A stretch of 25,465 nucleotides of DNA from an uncultured Clostridia bacterium (GCA_937992055.1 CALKLQ010000049.1:1-25465), one strand, 5' to 3'. Shown: positions 1 through 8,097, counted from the stretch's first letter. Program-made: numbers and translations. The notes: generated by a model not told the origin, from the sequence alone.

Positions 1-184
1 ATAAGATTGCTTTGCAATCAATCGCTGCGCTCTTGCTTCCTTGTTTTTTTAGGCTTCGTCGCATCTAGACAAAATTAATTTTTAGCTATTTAAATTTTAA
101 CAAGGCTTAAAAAACTATCCTTAAATTTGTAATAAAAAATATGGTTAAAAAACAGTGGTTTATTTAAAAATTTTATTTCATTTT
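1..184. other. Non-coding left edge with a more G+C-rich islet
   Basis: Bases 1-70 contain more C and G than the surrounding sequence and include a perfect small hairpin, GATTGC (5-10) with GCAATC (14-19) around a TTT loop. Nothing recognisable is encoded. A minus-strand frame opening with ATG near base 65 runs off the left edge, but it has no ribosome binding site. Bases 71-184 are plain A+T-rich sequence. This may be the edge of a repeat or the tail of a gene outside the window; I cannot decide which. Confidence 0.3.
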
Positions 185-217
185 AAACACATATTTAGGA
201 AAAGAATATGTGTTTTT
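185..217 (+). terminator. Hairpin terminator upstream of the small-gene cassette
   Basis: A perfect 11-bp inverted repeat, AAACACATATT (185-195) with AATATGTGTTT (205-215), encloses a 9-base loop and is followed by a T run. The U tract lies on the plus strand, so it would end transcription arriving from the left. The stem is mostly A-T, so its strength is uncertain. Confidence 0.55.
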
Positions 218-245
218 ATTTTAATTTTTTGAACTAATATCAGTA

Positions 246-274
246 TTGACAAAGAGTTATAGTTATTTTATAAT
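246..274 (+). promoter_or_regulatory. Consensus sigma-A promoter
   Basis: A perfect -35 box TTGACA (246-251) and a perfect -10 box TATAAT (269-274) are separated by exactly 17 bases. It would start transcription near 281, about 33 bases before the first small gene. It is the best promoter match in the window and suggests strong constitutive expression unless a repressor acts on it. Confidence 0.8.
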
Positions 275-313
275 GTCTTCAGTATTAAAAACAAAAGTTT
301 AAAGGGATACGAC

Positions 314-631
314 ATGAACAAAAAAATTAGCTTGTACGAATTTTGCAATAGTGATGAAAAACTTGCAATTCATATAACTAAAAGGGACCAAGCTAAAAAG
401 CTTTGCAAGGCTTTTCACATGCTTGGAAAAACTTGGATAGATAGTTATTCATATTTGAAAGATGATTTTTATAATTTCTATAAAAATCATACTTGTTATT
501 CTAATGATGGAAGAATTTATCCAATTGAACTTAGCGAGAAAAAGGGTTGTAATAAAATTTACGAATTTGAAGAAGTTGAATTAAATAATAGTTTAAATAA
601 AAGTATTAAAAATAATGAATTTAGTTTTTAG
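314..631 (+). CDS. Small hypothetical protein with one KLAIH/CKAF domain
   Basis: This 105-residue protein has no signal peptide or membrane segment, so it is probably cytoplasmic. Residues 5-90 form one copy of a domain that also occurs twice in the next gene. Shared positions are the block KLAIH (16-20), a QA pair, CKAF (31-34), G38, W41, SYL (46-48), a YK..TCY stretch (56-62) and a final YEF (83-85). The overall pattern resembles short uncharacterised proteins often found in Firmicutes phages and mobile elements; that resemblance is from memory and no function is implied. The start is supported by AAAGGG at 302-306, seven bases upstream. The C-terminus past residue 90 is Asn/Lys/Ser-rich and probably disordered. 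Confidence 0.8.
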   Translation: MNKKISLYEFCNSDEKLAIHITKRDQAKKLCKAFHMLGKTWIDSYSYLKDDFYNFYKNHTCYSNDGRIYPIELSEKKGCNKIYEFEEVELNNSLNKSIKNNEFSF

Positions 632-651
632 CTAAAATTTTAAGACTAAGG

Positions 652-680
652 TTAACAAAATATTAATTTTTAATTATACT
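652..680 (+). promoter_or_regulatory. Possible promoter of the two-domain gene
   Basis: TTAACA (652-657) and TATACT (675-680) are 17 bases apart, each one mismatch from consensus. The predicted start, near 687, would fall inside the AAGGAGG ribosome binding site (685-690), leaving a leader of only about 9 bases. It may therefore be a secondary promoter, with read-through from the preceding gene also supplying expression. Confidence 0.45.
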
Positions 681-695
681 AAAAAGGAGGTTATT

Positions 696-1289
696 ATGGA
701 AAGCAAACTTAAGCTTAAAGATTTTTTTGAAAGCAGTGAAAAACTGGCAATTCATGTTGCAAGTGAAGAGCAGGCAAATTTGCTTTGTAAGGCTTTTCAT
801 AATTATGGTGCCACTTGGATAAGTCAAGGTTCATATTTGGTTAACAATTTTTATAATAAATATAAAGAACAAACTTGCTATTTAAACAATAAGCATTTTA
901 CAAGTTTAAAAAATTGTATTTTAAAAAAATATAATGTTTATGAATTTAATGATTTAGATTTAAGTTCTTATTTAAACAATACAAATTCTAATATTACGTT
1001 TAAAGAATTTTTAAACAGTGATAAAAAACTTGCAATACATGTTAAAAATGAGCAACAAGCAAAACAAATTTGTAAGGCATTTTACACGTTAGGGAAATCT
1101 TGGGTTGGCAATGTTTCTTATTTAAAATTTAATAATTATGATGTATTTAAGGAGTGTACATATTACACAAACTCAAATCAGTTTGGAAATGTCTTAAGGC
1201 CTAGTAGAAATCTTTACTTCATATATGAATTTGAACAAATAGATTTTGAAAATATTTTAAATTTAGATTTGAATTTAAAAGTGAAGTAG
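696..1289 (+). CDS. Hypothetical protein with two tandem KLAIH/CKAF domains
   Basis: This 197-residue protein is a tandem duplication of the domain found once in the preceding gene. Copy one spans residues 6-90 (KLAIH 16-20, CKAF 31-34, W41, SYL 46-48, TCY 60-62, YEF 82-84). Copy two spans 100-185 (KLAIH 111-115, CKAF 126-129, W136, SYL 141-143, YEF 177-179). Copy two has TYY where the others have TCY, so that cysteine is not strictly kept, while the CKAF cysteine is. There is no signal peptide or transmembrane segment. A strong AAGGAGG site lies five bases before ATG. Conserved charged and aromatic positions suggest a folded binding domain; catalytic activity is not evident. Function unknown, probably accessory. 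Confidence 0.82.
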   Translation: MESKLKLKDFFESSEKLAIHVASEEQANLLCKAFHNYGATWISQGSYLVNNFYNKYKEQTCYLNNKHFTSLKNCILKKYNVYEFNDLDLSSYLNNTNSNITFKEFLNSDKKLAIHVKNEQQAKQICKAFYTLGKSWVGNVSYLKFNNYDVFKECTYYTNSNQFGNVLRPSRNLYFIYEFEQIDFENILNLDLNLKVK

Positions 1290-1310
1290 CTTACATATTT
1301 TTTTAAGCTT

Positions 1311-1347
1311 AAAATCCTTAATTTTATTATAGATTAGGGATTTTTTT
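1311..1347 (+). terminator. Rho-independent terminator closing the small-gene cassette
   Basis: A 12-bp stem, AAAATCCTTAAT (1311-1322) with ATTAGGGATTTT (1333-1344), contains one T-G wobble, has a 10-base loop and ends in seven T residues (1341-1347). It begins 22 bases after the stop codon of the two-domain gene and isolates the cassette from recJ. Confidence 0.8.
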
Positions 1348-1464
1348 ATAAAATATAAATTAAACATTGGTTAAAACTGTAAAAGCAATAAGTTTATAAA
1401 GCTCAAAATTTGAAAGATAAAAAATTAATTATGCAATAGTTTTATATTTACTTTATAATTTTAT

Positions 1465-1493
1465 TTGCAAAAATATAACATTTTGTTTATAAT
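1465..1493 (+). promoter_or_regulatory. Promoter of the recJ-rel-hemZ operon
   Basis: TTGCAA (1465-1470) and a perfect TATAAT (1488-1493) are separated by 17 bases, giving a leader of about 27 bases before the recJ ATG. A second TATAAT at 1454-1459 has a poorer -35 match. No terminator is seen before 7959, so the four following genes are probably one transcript. Confidence 0.65.
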
Positions 1494-1526
1494 CATAATA
1501 AATTAATTTTTTAGGTTTTATTTTTT

Positions 1527-3911
1527 ATGAAGTTTTTAAAATATTACAATGCAAGCATTAGTAATGCTTTGCTTTATGGTTACAGTGAAAAATTTAAGGT
1601 GCATCCTAAAATTATGCAGCTTATTGTTTCCCGTGGATTCAAGACTGAAGCAGAGATTTCAAAATTTTTATATCCAACCAAACAAAATTTTCATAATCCT
1701 TATCTTTTAAAAGATATGGATAGGTTTGTAAATAGAGTTAAAGAAGCCATGTCTAAAAACCAAAAAATTTTAATTTTTGGAGATTATGATGTAGATGGCG
1801 TAAGTGCATGTGCAATAATGATAAAAACATTTGAAAAGTTAAATTATAGAGTTGATTATTATTTGCCAAATAGATACATTGACGGTTATGGGCTCACTAA
1901 TGAAACTTTGGACAAAATAAAAAATACAAAATCTCCTGATTTAATAATCACTGTGGACTGCGGAATTTCTTGCTATAAAGAGGTTGAATATGCAAAATCT
2001 ATAGGCATAGAAATTATAATTACAGATCATCATGAAATTCCTGAAATTTTACCAGATTGCATTTGTTTAAATGCAAAACTTAAAAATCAGGAGTATCCAT
2101 TTAATGGACTTTGTGGAACTGGTTTGGCATTTAAAATTTCACAGGCACTACTAGGTGAGTGCGCAGATGAATTTTTGCCTATTGCAGCAATTGCAACCAT
2201 TGCAGATATAGTTCCATTGTTAGATGAAAATAGGGCAATAGTCAAACTTGGTATGAGTTTGTTTGATAAATATTTGCCATTAGGCATTAAAGCAATGATA
2301 AAAGACCAAAAAATTTCTCTTTCTAATATTTCTTCCACCGATATTTCGTTTAAGATAGCGCCAAAACTAAATGCATCGGGTAGAATGGGTGACGCTGAAG
2401 ATTCTTTATTATTGTATCTAGAAAAAAATCCAGTTAAAATAAAACAACAGATAAATAAAATATTAGCTCATAACTTAGAAAGACAAAAGCTTTGTAATTT
2501 GGTTTATGACGATTGTAAAAACAGGCTCAAAAATGAAAACATTAGTAAAATGCGAAGTATTGTTTTGTATGATGAAAAATGGGATCAAGGAATTTTAGGA
2601 ATAGTATGTGCCAGACTTTTGGAGGAATATAATAGACCGGTCTTTTTGTTTTCAAAAATAGACAATATTTTAAAAGGTTCTGCTAGAAGCTTGCCTGATA
2701 TAAACATTCATTTGTTGCTTTCTAATTTGAGTGATATTTTGGAAACTTTTGGAGGTCACACTGTTGCTGCTGGACTTAGCTTAGATGTTAAAAACTTCAA
2801 TGAATTTAAAAGAAGGGTAAATTCGTATATATTCCAGAATATCAATGATAAGGCTTTTATGCCAATTCAATATTACGACATGGAAATATCTGAAGATGAA
2901 ATAAGCTTAGATTTTGTTAAAAACCTTTCGTTATTAGAGCCTTTTGGATGTGAAAATCAAGTGCCAAAATTCAAAATTGACACCAACAGACTTTCCATAT
3001 TACCTATGAAAAATTGTCCTAATCATGCAAATCTGAACCTTGATAAAAAGCTTTCATTAGTATATTTTAACTATTTAAAAGACCAATATAAATTAAAACA
3101 CGCGAAAAATAAAAGCGTTATTTTTGAATTTCAAAAAAGTGATTATAAAATTCAAAAGGGCATAGTTAAAGAGTTTAATTGCGATTTCGAATTAGAAGAA
3201 AAAAATATTCTTAATTTAGAATCTTTTTATCTGTCGCAACTACAAAACATTGGTGAAAACGGCGCAAATTTTGAACAATATGATGATGAAAAATTTTTAA
3301 AGATAATTTCAGACCTTTCTCTTTCAGTTTTTGGAACGGCAATAGTATTTTATTCTCAAAAAAGTTTAAGTGAATTTTTAAAAAATTACAACGTTGAAAA
3401 TATATATAATTTTGAATTGGGCGAAAATTTGAGTGATAACGGGTTTAACTCCATTTTGTTTTGTCCAAAAGGAAGTGACTGGGCTAAAAATTATGAAAAC
3501 ATAGTTTTTTATGATGCTATTTTAGATAAAGGATTTTTATCTAAAATAAACCATATTTCTTCCGCAAAAGTATTTATCCCAAAAAATAAAAGATTTGACT
3601 CTAAGTTATTTACAACCCTAAATATATCTCGAGAAAATTTTGCAAAAATTTATTCGGTTTTTAAAAAGTTGGAAAATATTGAATTTATTTCCTTGCAGAA
3701 CTTTTATACAGAATTTTGCAAGTTAAAAATTAATTTTGTAGATTTTTATTTGGCCTTTTTAGTCTTTTCAGAGCTTAAATTTATTCAAGTGAGTGAACAA
3801 AACGGATTTTTTACTTTTTCAATAACCACTAATAAAAGTGAACTATCAAACTCTAAGATCTACGCTTTTGTAGACCTTATTAAAAAAACGGGCAGAGGAG
3901 GTTTAAAGTGA
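1527..3911 (+). CDS. recJ: Single-stranded-DNA-specific exonuclease RecJ
   Basis: RecJ degrades single-stranded DNA 5'-to-3' in recombination and repair; it is a cytoplasmic DHH/DHHA1-family phosphoesterase needing divalent metal. The 794-residue length fits the Firmicutes form. Visible motifs are GDYDVDG (85-91), TVDCG (142-146), TDHHE (166-170, the DHH signature), ATIADIVPL (223-231), NASGRMGDA (282-290), GSARS (384-388) and GGHTVAAGL (409-417, DHHA1 domain). A less conserved C-terminal region follows, as in Bacillus RecJ. The ribosome binding site is weak (AGG at 1513-1515, 11 bases from ATG), but the N-terminus matches the family well. The stop overlaps the next gene's GTG start (GTGA, 3908-3911), so translation is coupled. 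Confidence 0.95.
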   Translation: MKFLKYYNASISNALLYGYSEKFKVHPKIMQLIVSRGFKTEAEISKFLYPTKQNFHNPYLLKDMDRFVNRVKEAMSKNQKILIFGDYDVDGVSACAIMIKTFEKLNYRVDYYLPNRYIDGYGLTNETLDKIKNTKSPDLIITVDCGISCYKEVEYAKSIGIEIIITDHHEIPEILPDCICLNAKLKNQEYPFNGLCGTGLAFKISQALLGECADEFLPIAAIATIADIVPLLDENRAIVKLGMSLFDKYLPLGIKAMIKDQKISLSNISSTDISFKIAPKLNASGRMGDAEDSLLLYLEKNPVKIKQQINKILAHNLERQKLCNLVYDDCKNRLKNENISKMRSIVLYDEKWDQGILGIVCARLLEEYNRPVFLFSKIDNILKGSARSLPDINIHLLLSNLSDILETFGGHTVAAGLSLDVKNFNEFKRRVNSYIFQNINDKAFMPIQYYDMEISEDEISLDFVKNLSLLEPFGCENQVPKFKIDTNRLSILPMKNCPNHANLNLDKKLSLVYFNYLKDQYKLKHAKNKSVIFEFQKSDYKIQKGIVKEFNCDFELEEKNILNLESFYLSQLQNIGENGANFEQYDDEKFLKIISDLSLSVFGTAIVFYSQKSLSEFLKNYNVENIYNFELGENLSDNGFNSILFCPKGSDWAKNYENIVFYDAILDKGFLSKINHISSAKVFIPKNKRFDSKLFTTLNISRENFAKIYSVFKKLENIEFISLQNFYTEFCKLKINFVDFYLAFLVFSELKFIQVSEQNGFFTFSITTNKSELSNSKIYAFVDLIKKTGRGGLK

Positions 3912-5980
3912 TTGAAAATATTTTAGATTTAGCAACAAAGAGTCAGAAAACCAAACAAATTTTAACTCCTATTTTGAATGACTGCGAAGACACTCATAAA
4001 CTTTATGGAATCTTAAAAGTAATTAATGAAATTAAACTAGATGAGTCTTGCCTCGTTTCTGAAATTTTGAATTTTTGTTTAAAAGAAGATGAGGAACACT
4101 TTGTCAAAGAAAATTTTGATGAAGATGTTTTGTCGCTTTTTCTTAGCTTAAAACAGTTGGAAAAATATTCTACACAAAACCTAGCAGAAGCAGAAAACTT
4201 TCGTATGATGCTGTTTGCAATTAGCAAAGACATAAGAGTGATAATAATTAAACTCTGTCTTTTATTGTATGAGCTAAGAAATTTAGAAAAAATAGATAGT
4301 GATAAGGATAAAATACGTCTTATTGAAGTTAGAGAAATTTATGCTCCACTTGCGGAAAGATTGGGCTTAAACTTTATAAAAAGTGAGCTCGAAGACATTT
4401 GTTTAAAGTTTTTAGAACCTCAGGTTTATGAATATTTGCTAACAAATGTAATGCTTAAAAAAGATGAAAATGACAAACAAATTGCATTGACAAAAACTAA
4501 GTTAGAAAACATACTAAAAGAGCTTAAAATTGAGGGGCATATTTATTTTAGACAAAAACATTTTTCATCTGTAAATAAAAAAATGAAAAGTAAAAATATT
4601 CCTCTTGCAAAAATATATGACCTTATTGCCATGAGAGTTATAGTAAATACCGTGGAAGACTGCTACGCCGTTCTTGGATGTATTCATGGTGTTTATAGAC
4701 CTATGCCTGACAGATTTAAAGATTATATTGCAAACCCAAAGCCAAACGGATATCAATCTTTGCATACAACTATAATTGCGGAAAATTTAAGACCTCTTGA
4801 AATTCAAATTAGAACTATGGACATGCATAAGGTATCTGAATATGGTATAGCTGCACATTGGATATATAAAGAAAAACGAGTAAAAAAATCTATGCTTGAT
4901 GAGAAATTGAGCTTTATTCGTTCTATTATGGAAAATACAGATGAGCTTTCTAGTAAAGAACTTATTGAAATTTTTAAAACTCAACTTAGCTCAGGAACAA
5001 TTTTTGTTCAAACACCTAAAGGAAAAATTTTGGATTTTCCAGAAGGCGCAACTGTAATAGATTTTGCTTATTCTATCCATTCTGATATAGGAAATGCTTG
5101 CGTTGGCGGAAAAATAAATGGAAAAATTAAGCCTATTAGTACCAAACTTGAAAATGGAGACGTGGTTGAGATAATAACCTCACAAAACAGTAAAGGTCCT
5201 TCAAGAGATTGGTTAAAAATTGTTGTAACAGCATCTGCTAAAAACAAGATTAGATATTTTTTCAGAAAAGAATTTAAAGAAGAAAACATCAAAACTGGCA
5301 AACGAATTGTTGAGGAAGAATTAAAAACAAAGGGTCTTGAGCCATCAAGTATATTTCAAGACAAGGCTTTTGAAATTGTCTATGGCAAGCTTTGTTTTAA
5401 CAATATTGAGGAACTATTTGCAGCGGTTGGTTACGGAAGCATATCTGTTAAACAGGTGGTAAATCGTCTTATAGGTGAACTTCAAAAAGAAAAAGTTATT
5501 ACCTCGCAACTTATTAAACCTAAGTTAATGGTTTCAAAAAACAAAGATGGAGTTTTGATAGATGGTGATAGTGGAATTTTAATTCGCTATGCAAACTGTT
5601 GCACTCCTGTTTCTGGGGATGAAATTATAGGATATATCTCTAGGGGAAAGGGTGTAACTATACATCGTAAAAGTTGTCATAATGTGAAGTTTTTAGAACC
5701 AGAAAGATTGATAGATGCGGAATGGAATGACAAATCAGTTCAAAGTTACAAAGCTACATTAACTATTTTAAGTGAGCCTAATGAAGATTTTATACAAAAA
5801 ATGTTAAGACAAATTATGGAAAATAAAATTTTTATATTGAGTTTTAATAGCAAACAAAATAAATTCAATCAGATGCTTACTAATTTAAATATTCAGGTAA
5901 ATAACATTCAAGAGATTGACAAAGCTGTTTCATTGATTAAAAATAATAGTGAAGTTTTTAAGGTGGAAAGGAATGATTAA
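3908..5980 (+). CDS. relA: RelA/SpoT-family (p)ppGpp synthetase with a degenerate hydrolase domain
   Basis: The protein makes the alarmone (p)ppGpp from ATP and GDP/GTP. The synthetase domain is intact: R215 and K217 (RxKH), D238, RFKD (269-272), GYQSLHT (281-287) and EIQIRT (298-303). A TGS domain (about 365-425), a zinc-finger-like region (C564, C565, H586, C590) and an ACT-like C-terminus follow. The N-terminal HD hydrolase domain lacks its metal-binding residues: the usual HDxxED segment reads LNFCLKED (54-61), and the usual KLADRLHNM segment reads KLCLLLYEL (115-123). Alarmone hydrolysis by this protein is therefore unlikely. At 690 residues it is somewhat shorter than typical Rel (about 730-740). 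The start is GTG with AGAGGAGG at 3894-3901, overlapping the recJ stop. The RFKD motif is the form found in bifunctional Rel, which suggests loss of hydrolase from such an ancestor. Confidence 0.93.
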   Translation: MIENILDLATKSQKTKQILTPILNDCEDTHKLYGILKVINEIKLDESCLVSEILNFCLKEDEEHFVKENFDEDVLSLFLSLKQLEKYSTQNLAEAENFRMMLFAISKDIRVIIIKLCLLLYELRNLEKIDSDKDKIRLIEVREIYAPLAERLGLNFIKSELEDICLKFLEPQVYEYLLTNVMLKKDENDKQIALTKTKLENILKELKIEGHIYFRQKHFSSVNKKMKSKNIPLAKIYDLIAMRVIVNTVEDCYAVLGCIHGVYRPMPDRFKDYIANPKPNGYQSLHTTIIAENLRPLEIQIRTMDMHKVSEYGIAAHWIYKEKRVKKSMLDEKLSFIRSIMENTDELSSKELIEIFKTQLSSGTIFVQTPKGKILDFPEGATVIDFAYSIHSDIGNACVGGKINGKIKPISTKLENGDVVEIITSQNSKGPSRDWLKIVVTASAKNKIRYFFRKEFKEENIKTGKRIVEEELKTKGLEPSSIFQDKAFEIVYGKLCFNNIEELFAAVGYGSISVKQVVNRLIGELQKEKVITSQLIKPKLMVSKNKDGVLIDGDSGILIRYANCCTPVSGDEIIGYISRGKGVTIHRKSCHNVKFLEPERLIDAEWNDKSVQSYKATLTILSEPNEDFIQKMLRQIMENKIFILSFNSKQNKFNQMLTNLNIQVNNIQEIDKAVSLIKNNSEVFKVERND

Positions 5981-7373
5981 AACAAATATGCCTAATTTAG
6001 AAAATGAAATTCAAGACGTTATTAACGTGTTTTTTCCATCTCAAGAAATTAATCTTGAACATGAAGAAAGAATAGAAAATGGAAAGGTTATTAACTTTTG
6101 TAAAGTTCATGTGCTAGATAATGAATTTACCGCTTCAAGGGAAGACAAAATTAAAGGTGAATACACAAAATTAGAAGAAAAAAAATATTTAAAAAGATTT
6201 TGTAAATTATGTGTGTATCAAGCACTTTCTAAAGCAACAAAAAAGAGTTTGCCTTGGGGTTCTTTGACCGGAATTAGACCCACAAAGGTAGGCTATGATC
6301 TTTTAGAGAATGGAGTTGATAAGATTATTTTAAAAGAGGTTTTAAAAAGAGATTTTTTTGTTAGTGAACAAAAAGCCAGTCTTGTAAATGAAATAATAAA
6401 AAATCAAAATTGCATAATAAAAAATGACCATTTAATAGATTTATATATCAATATTCCTATTTGTCCATCAAAATGTAGTTATTGCAGTTTTATTTCTTCA
6501 AAATATGATGCGGTTAAGGATGTTATAGACGATTATTTAAATGCGCTTATTAAAGAGATTGAAGCTGTTAAAAAATTGATTTTTGATAAGGCTTTGATTG
6601 TTAGAACTATTTATGTTGGCGGCGGCACACCTAGTGTGCTAAGTGCAACTCAAATTGATTTATTGCTCTCTCATTTAAATTATCCTGTAAATGAATTTAC
6701 TTTTGAATGTGGTCGTGCAGATACGATAACGCGAGAAAAATTAGAAGTTTTAAAAGCTCATGGAGTCACGCGTATTTGTATTAACCCACAAACGTTTTGT
6801 AAAAAAACTCTTAAGCTTATAGGTAGGAATCATACAATAGAACAGGTTTTTGAGGCATATAGACTTGCCTTAGAATATGACTTTGTTGTAAATATGGATT
6901 TTATTGCTGGATTACCAGAGGAAAGTTTTAGAACATTCAAAAATACGATAAAAACCGCATTGGAATTTGCGCCTCATAACATTACAATTCATGCACTCTC
7001 TTTAAAAAAAGGTGGAGATTTAATTGGAAAAACACAGGTTCAGACTCAAGGTGAAGAAATTGCAAAAATGACCGAGTTTGCTTACACTGAGCTCAAAAAT
7101 GCTGGTTATAGACCTTACTATCTTTATAGACAAAAAAATCAGCTGGATGCCCAAGAAAATGTGGGATACACCCAGCCAAACTACACATGCATATTTAATA
7201 TTGATAGTATGGAAGAAACAAATACTATAATGGCATGCGGAGCAAATGCAATAACAAAGCGAGTTTATAACGACGGCGGTCGCATTGAAAGATGCGCAAA
7301 CGTAAAGATGATTGAAGATTATATTAATAGAATAGACGAAATGATTGAACGAAAAATAAGCCTATTTAACTGA
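5973..7373 (+). CDS. hemZ: Radical SAM coproporphyrinogen dehydrogenase-like protein HemZ
   Basis: HemZ belongs to the HemN-related radical SAM family and is annotated as an oxygen-independent coproporphyrinogen III oxidase; its true substrate in heme-poor anaerobes is unsettled. The iron-sulfur motif CxxxCxxC is at C164, C168 and C171, the SAM-binding GGGTP at 216-220, and the HemZ-specific N-terminal block LPWGSLTGIRPTK at 93-105. I chose ATG at 5973 (466 residues) because AGGTGG (5961-5966) lies six bases upstream; an in-frame ATG at 5949 would add eight residues and lacks a good site. It overlaps the rel stop by 8 bases (ATGATTAA). No other tetrapyrrole gene is nearby. A recJ-rel-hemZ order is familiar in Clostridia, usually with apt between recJ and rel, which is absent here. 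Confidence 0.9.
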   Translation: MIKTNMPNLENEIQDVINVFFPSQEINLEHEERIENGKVINFCKVHVLDNEFTASREDKIKGEYTKLEEKKYLKRFCKLCVYQALSKATKKSLPWGSLTGIRPTKVGYDLLENGVDKIILKEVLKRDFFVSEQKASLVNEIIKNQNCIIKNDHLIDLYINIPICPSKCSYCSFISSKYDAVKDVIDDYLNALIKEIEAVKKLIFDKALIVRTIYVGGGTPSVLSATQIDLLLSHLNYPVNEFTFECGRADTITREKLEVLKAHGVTRICINPQTFCKKTLKLIGRNHTIEQVFEAYRLALEYDFVVNMDFIAGLPEESFRTFKNTIKTALEFAPHNITIHALSLKKGGDLIGKTQVQTQGEEIAKMTEFAYTELKNAGYRPYYLYRQKNQLDAQENVGYTQPNYTCIFNIDSMEETNTIMACGANAITKRVYNDGGRIERCANVKMIEDYINRIDEMIERKISLFN

Positions 7374-7380
7374 GGATGCA

Positions 7381-7959
7381 ATGAAAATTTTTAAAATTAT
7401 TGGGATTTCTTTTTTGAGCATTATATTTGTGCTTATTGTTGGAGGATACACGACAACAATAATTTGCAGTTTTATAAATTATAATCATAACTCCAAGATA
7501 GCAAATGATAATACTTTAATCTATTCACAAAGTGACTATGAAAATTATAAGTTTGGACTTGGTAATGTGGCTAACAACGGTTGCGGTGTTGTCGCATTGT
7601 ATAATCTGTTAATAATTGATGGGAAAGAAGTAGAGCTTTGTAATATAATTAAAGATTGCGAGCCTTTTGGATTAAATGCAATGGGATATCTTGGCACAAA
7701 TCCATTATTTATCAAATCATATCTAAAAAAATATGGATATAAGGTTAAAATATGTTTGAATGATTTTGAAAAAAACTCTAAAGATGCAAAATTTGTTATA
7801 TATACATATTTCAATTTAAATCATGGTCACTATCAACTTTTATATGATAAAACAGAAAATGGTTTTAAATCAATTAATCCAAATTATTCAAACCTAACTT
7901 TTGAAAAATTAGAACAGGAAAATAAAGATACAATAAAATTTATTTATGTTGTTAATTAA
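7381..7959 (+). CDS. Membrane-anchored C39-like cysteine peptidase
   Basis: This 192-residue protein starts with a hydrophobic anchor (residues 7-30) after a short basic end, so the rest is probably outside the membrane. The body resembles papain-like C39 domains: a cysteine at the head of a helix in NNGCGVVALYNLL (C68), a histidine in GHYQLLY (H150), and an Asn-Pro pair in SINPN (165-168) that could complete a Cys-His-Asn triad. It follows hemZ by seven bases with GAGGAT overlapping the hemZ stop, so it is probably co-transcribed. There is no ABC transporter or bacteriocin precursor nearby, unlike classical C39 bacteriocin exporters. The substrate is unknown, and it could be a housekeeping envelope protease. 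Confidence 0.7.
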   Translation: MKIFKIIGISFLSIIFVLIVGGYTTTIICSFINYNHNSKIANDNTLIYSQSDYENYKFGLGNVANNGCGVVALYNLLIIDGKEVELCNIIKDCEPFGLNAMGYLGTNPLFIKSYLKKYGYKVKICLNDFEKNSKDAKFVIYTYFNLNHGHYQLLYDKTENGFKSINPNYSNLTFEKLEQENKDTIKFIYVVN

Positions 7960-8014
7960 ACATTTAGTTAACCAATAAATATTTTATAAGTTTAGTTAAA
8001 TTATTAAAAAATTG

Positions 8015-8043
8015 TTTACAAAGCAATTTATATATGATATTAT
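8015..8043 (+). promoter_or_regulatory. Promoter of rpsO
   Basis: TTTACA (8015-8020) and TATTAT (8038-8043) are spaced by 17 bases. The predicted start, near 8050, sits at the base of the leader hairpin at 8053-8085, leaving an untranslated leader of about 80 bases before rpsO. Confidence 0.65.
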
Positions 8044-8052
8044 TTAAAAGTT

Positions 8053-8097
8053 CCTTTTGCAAAGTTCAACGAACTTGCTCCAAGGCGTTTTACTTTG
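8053..8097 (+). promoter_or_regulatory. Structured rpsO leader, candidate S15 autoregulatory site
   Basis: The leader can fold into a hairpin: GCAA-A-GTTC (8059-8067, one bulged A) pairs with GAACTTGC (8071-8078) across an AAC loop, and CCTT (8053-8056) pairs with AAGG (8082-8085) across an internal loop. An alternative pairing of CAAAGT (8060-8065) with ACTTTG (8092-8097) would exclude it. Ribosomal protein S15 is known to bind structured leaders of its own mRNA in several bacteria with little sequence conservation between them. The position and the two exclusive pairings fit such control, but this is inference. Confidence 0.45.

Noticed and set aside
1..67. Minus-strand frame starting with ATG near base 65 and running off the left edge
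   Set aside because: There is no ribosome binding site and only about 21 codons are visible; the sequence is hairpin-forming and not recognisably coding.
5949..5972. Upstream ATG for hemZ
   Set aside because: It has no ribosome binding site and lies deeper in rel; the AGGTGG site fits the ATG at 5973.
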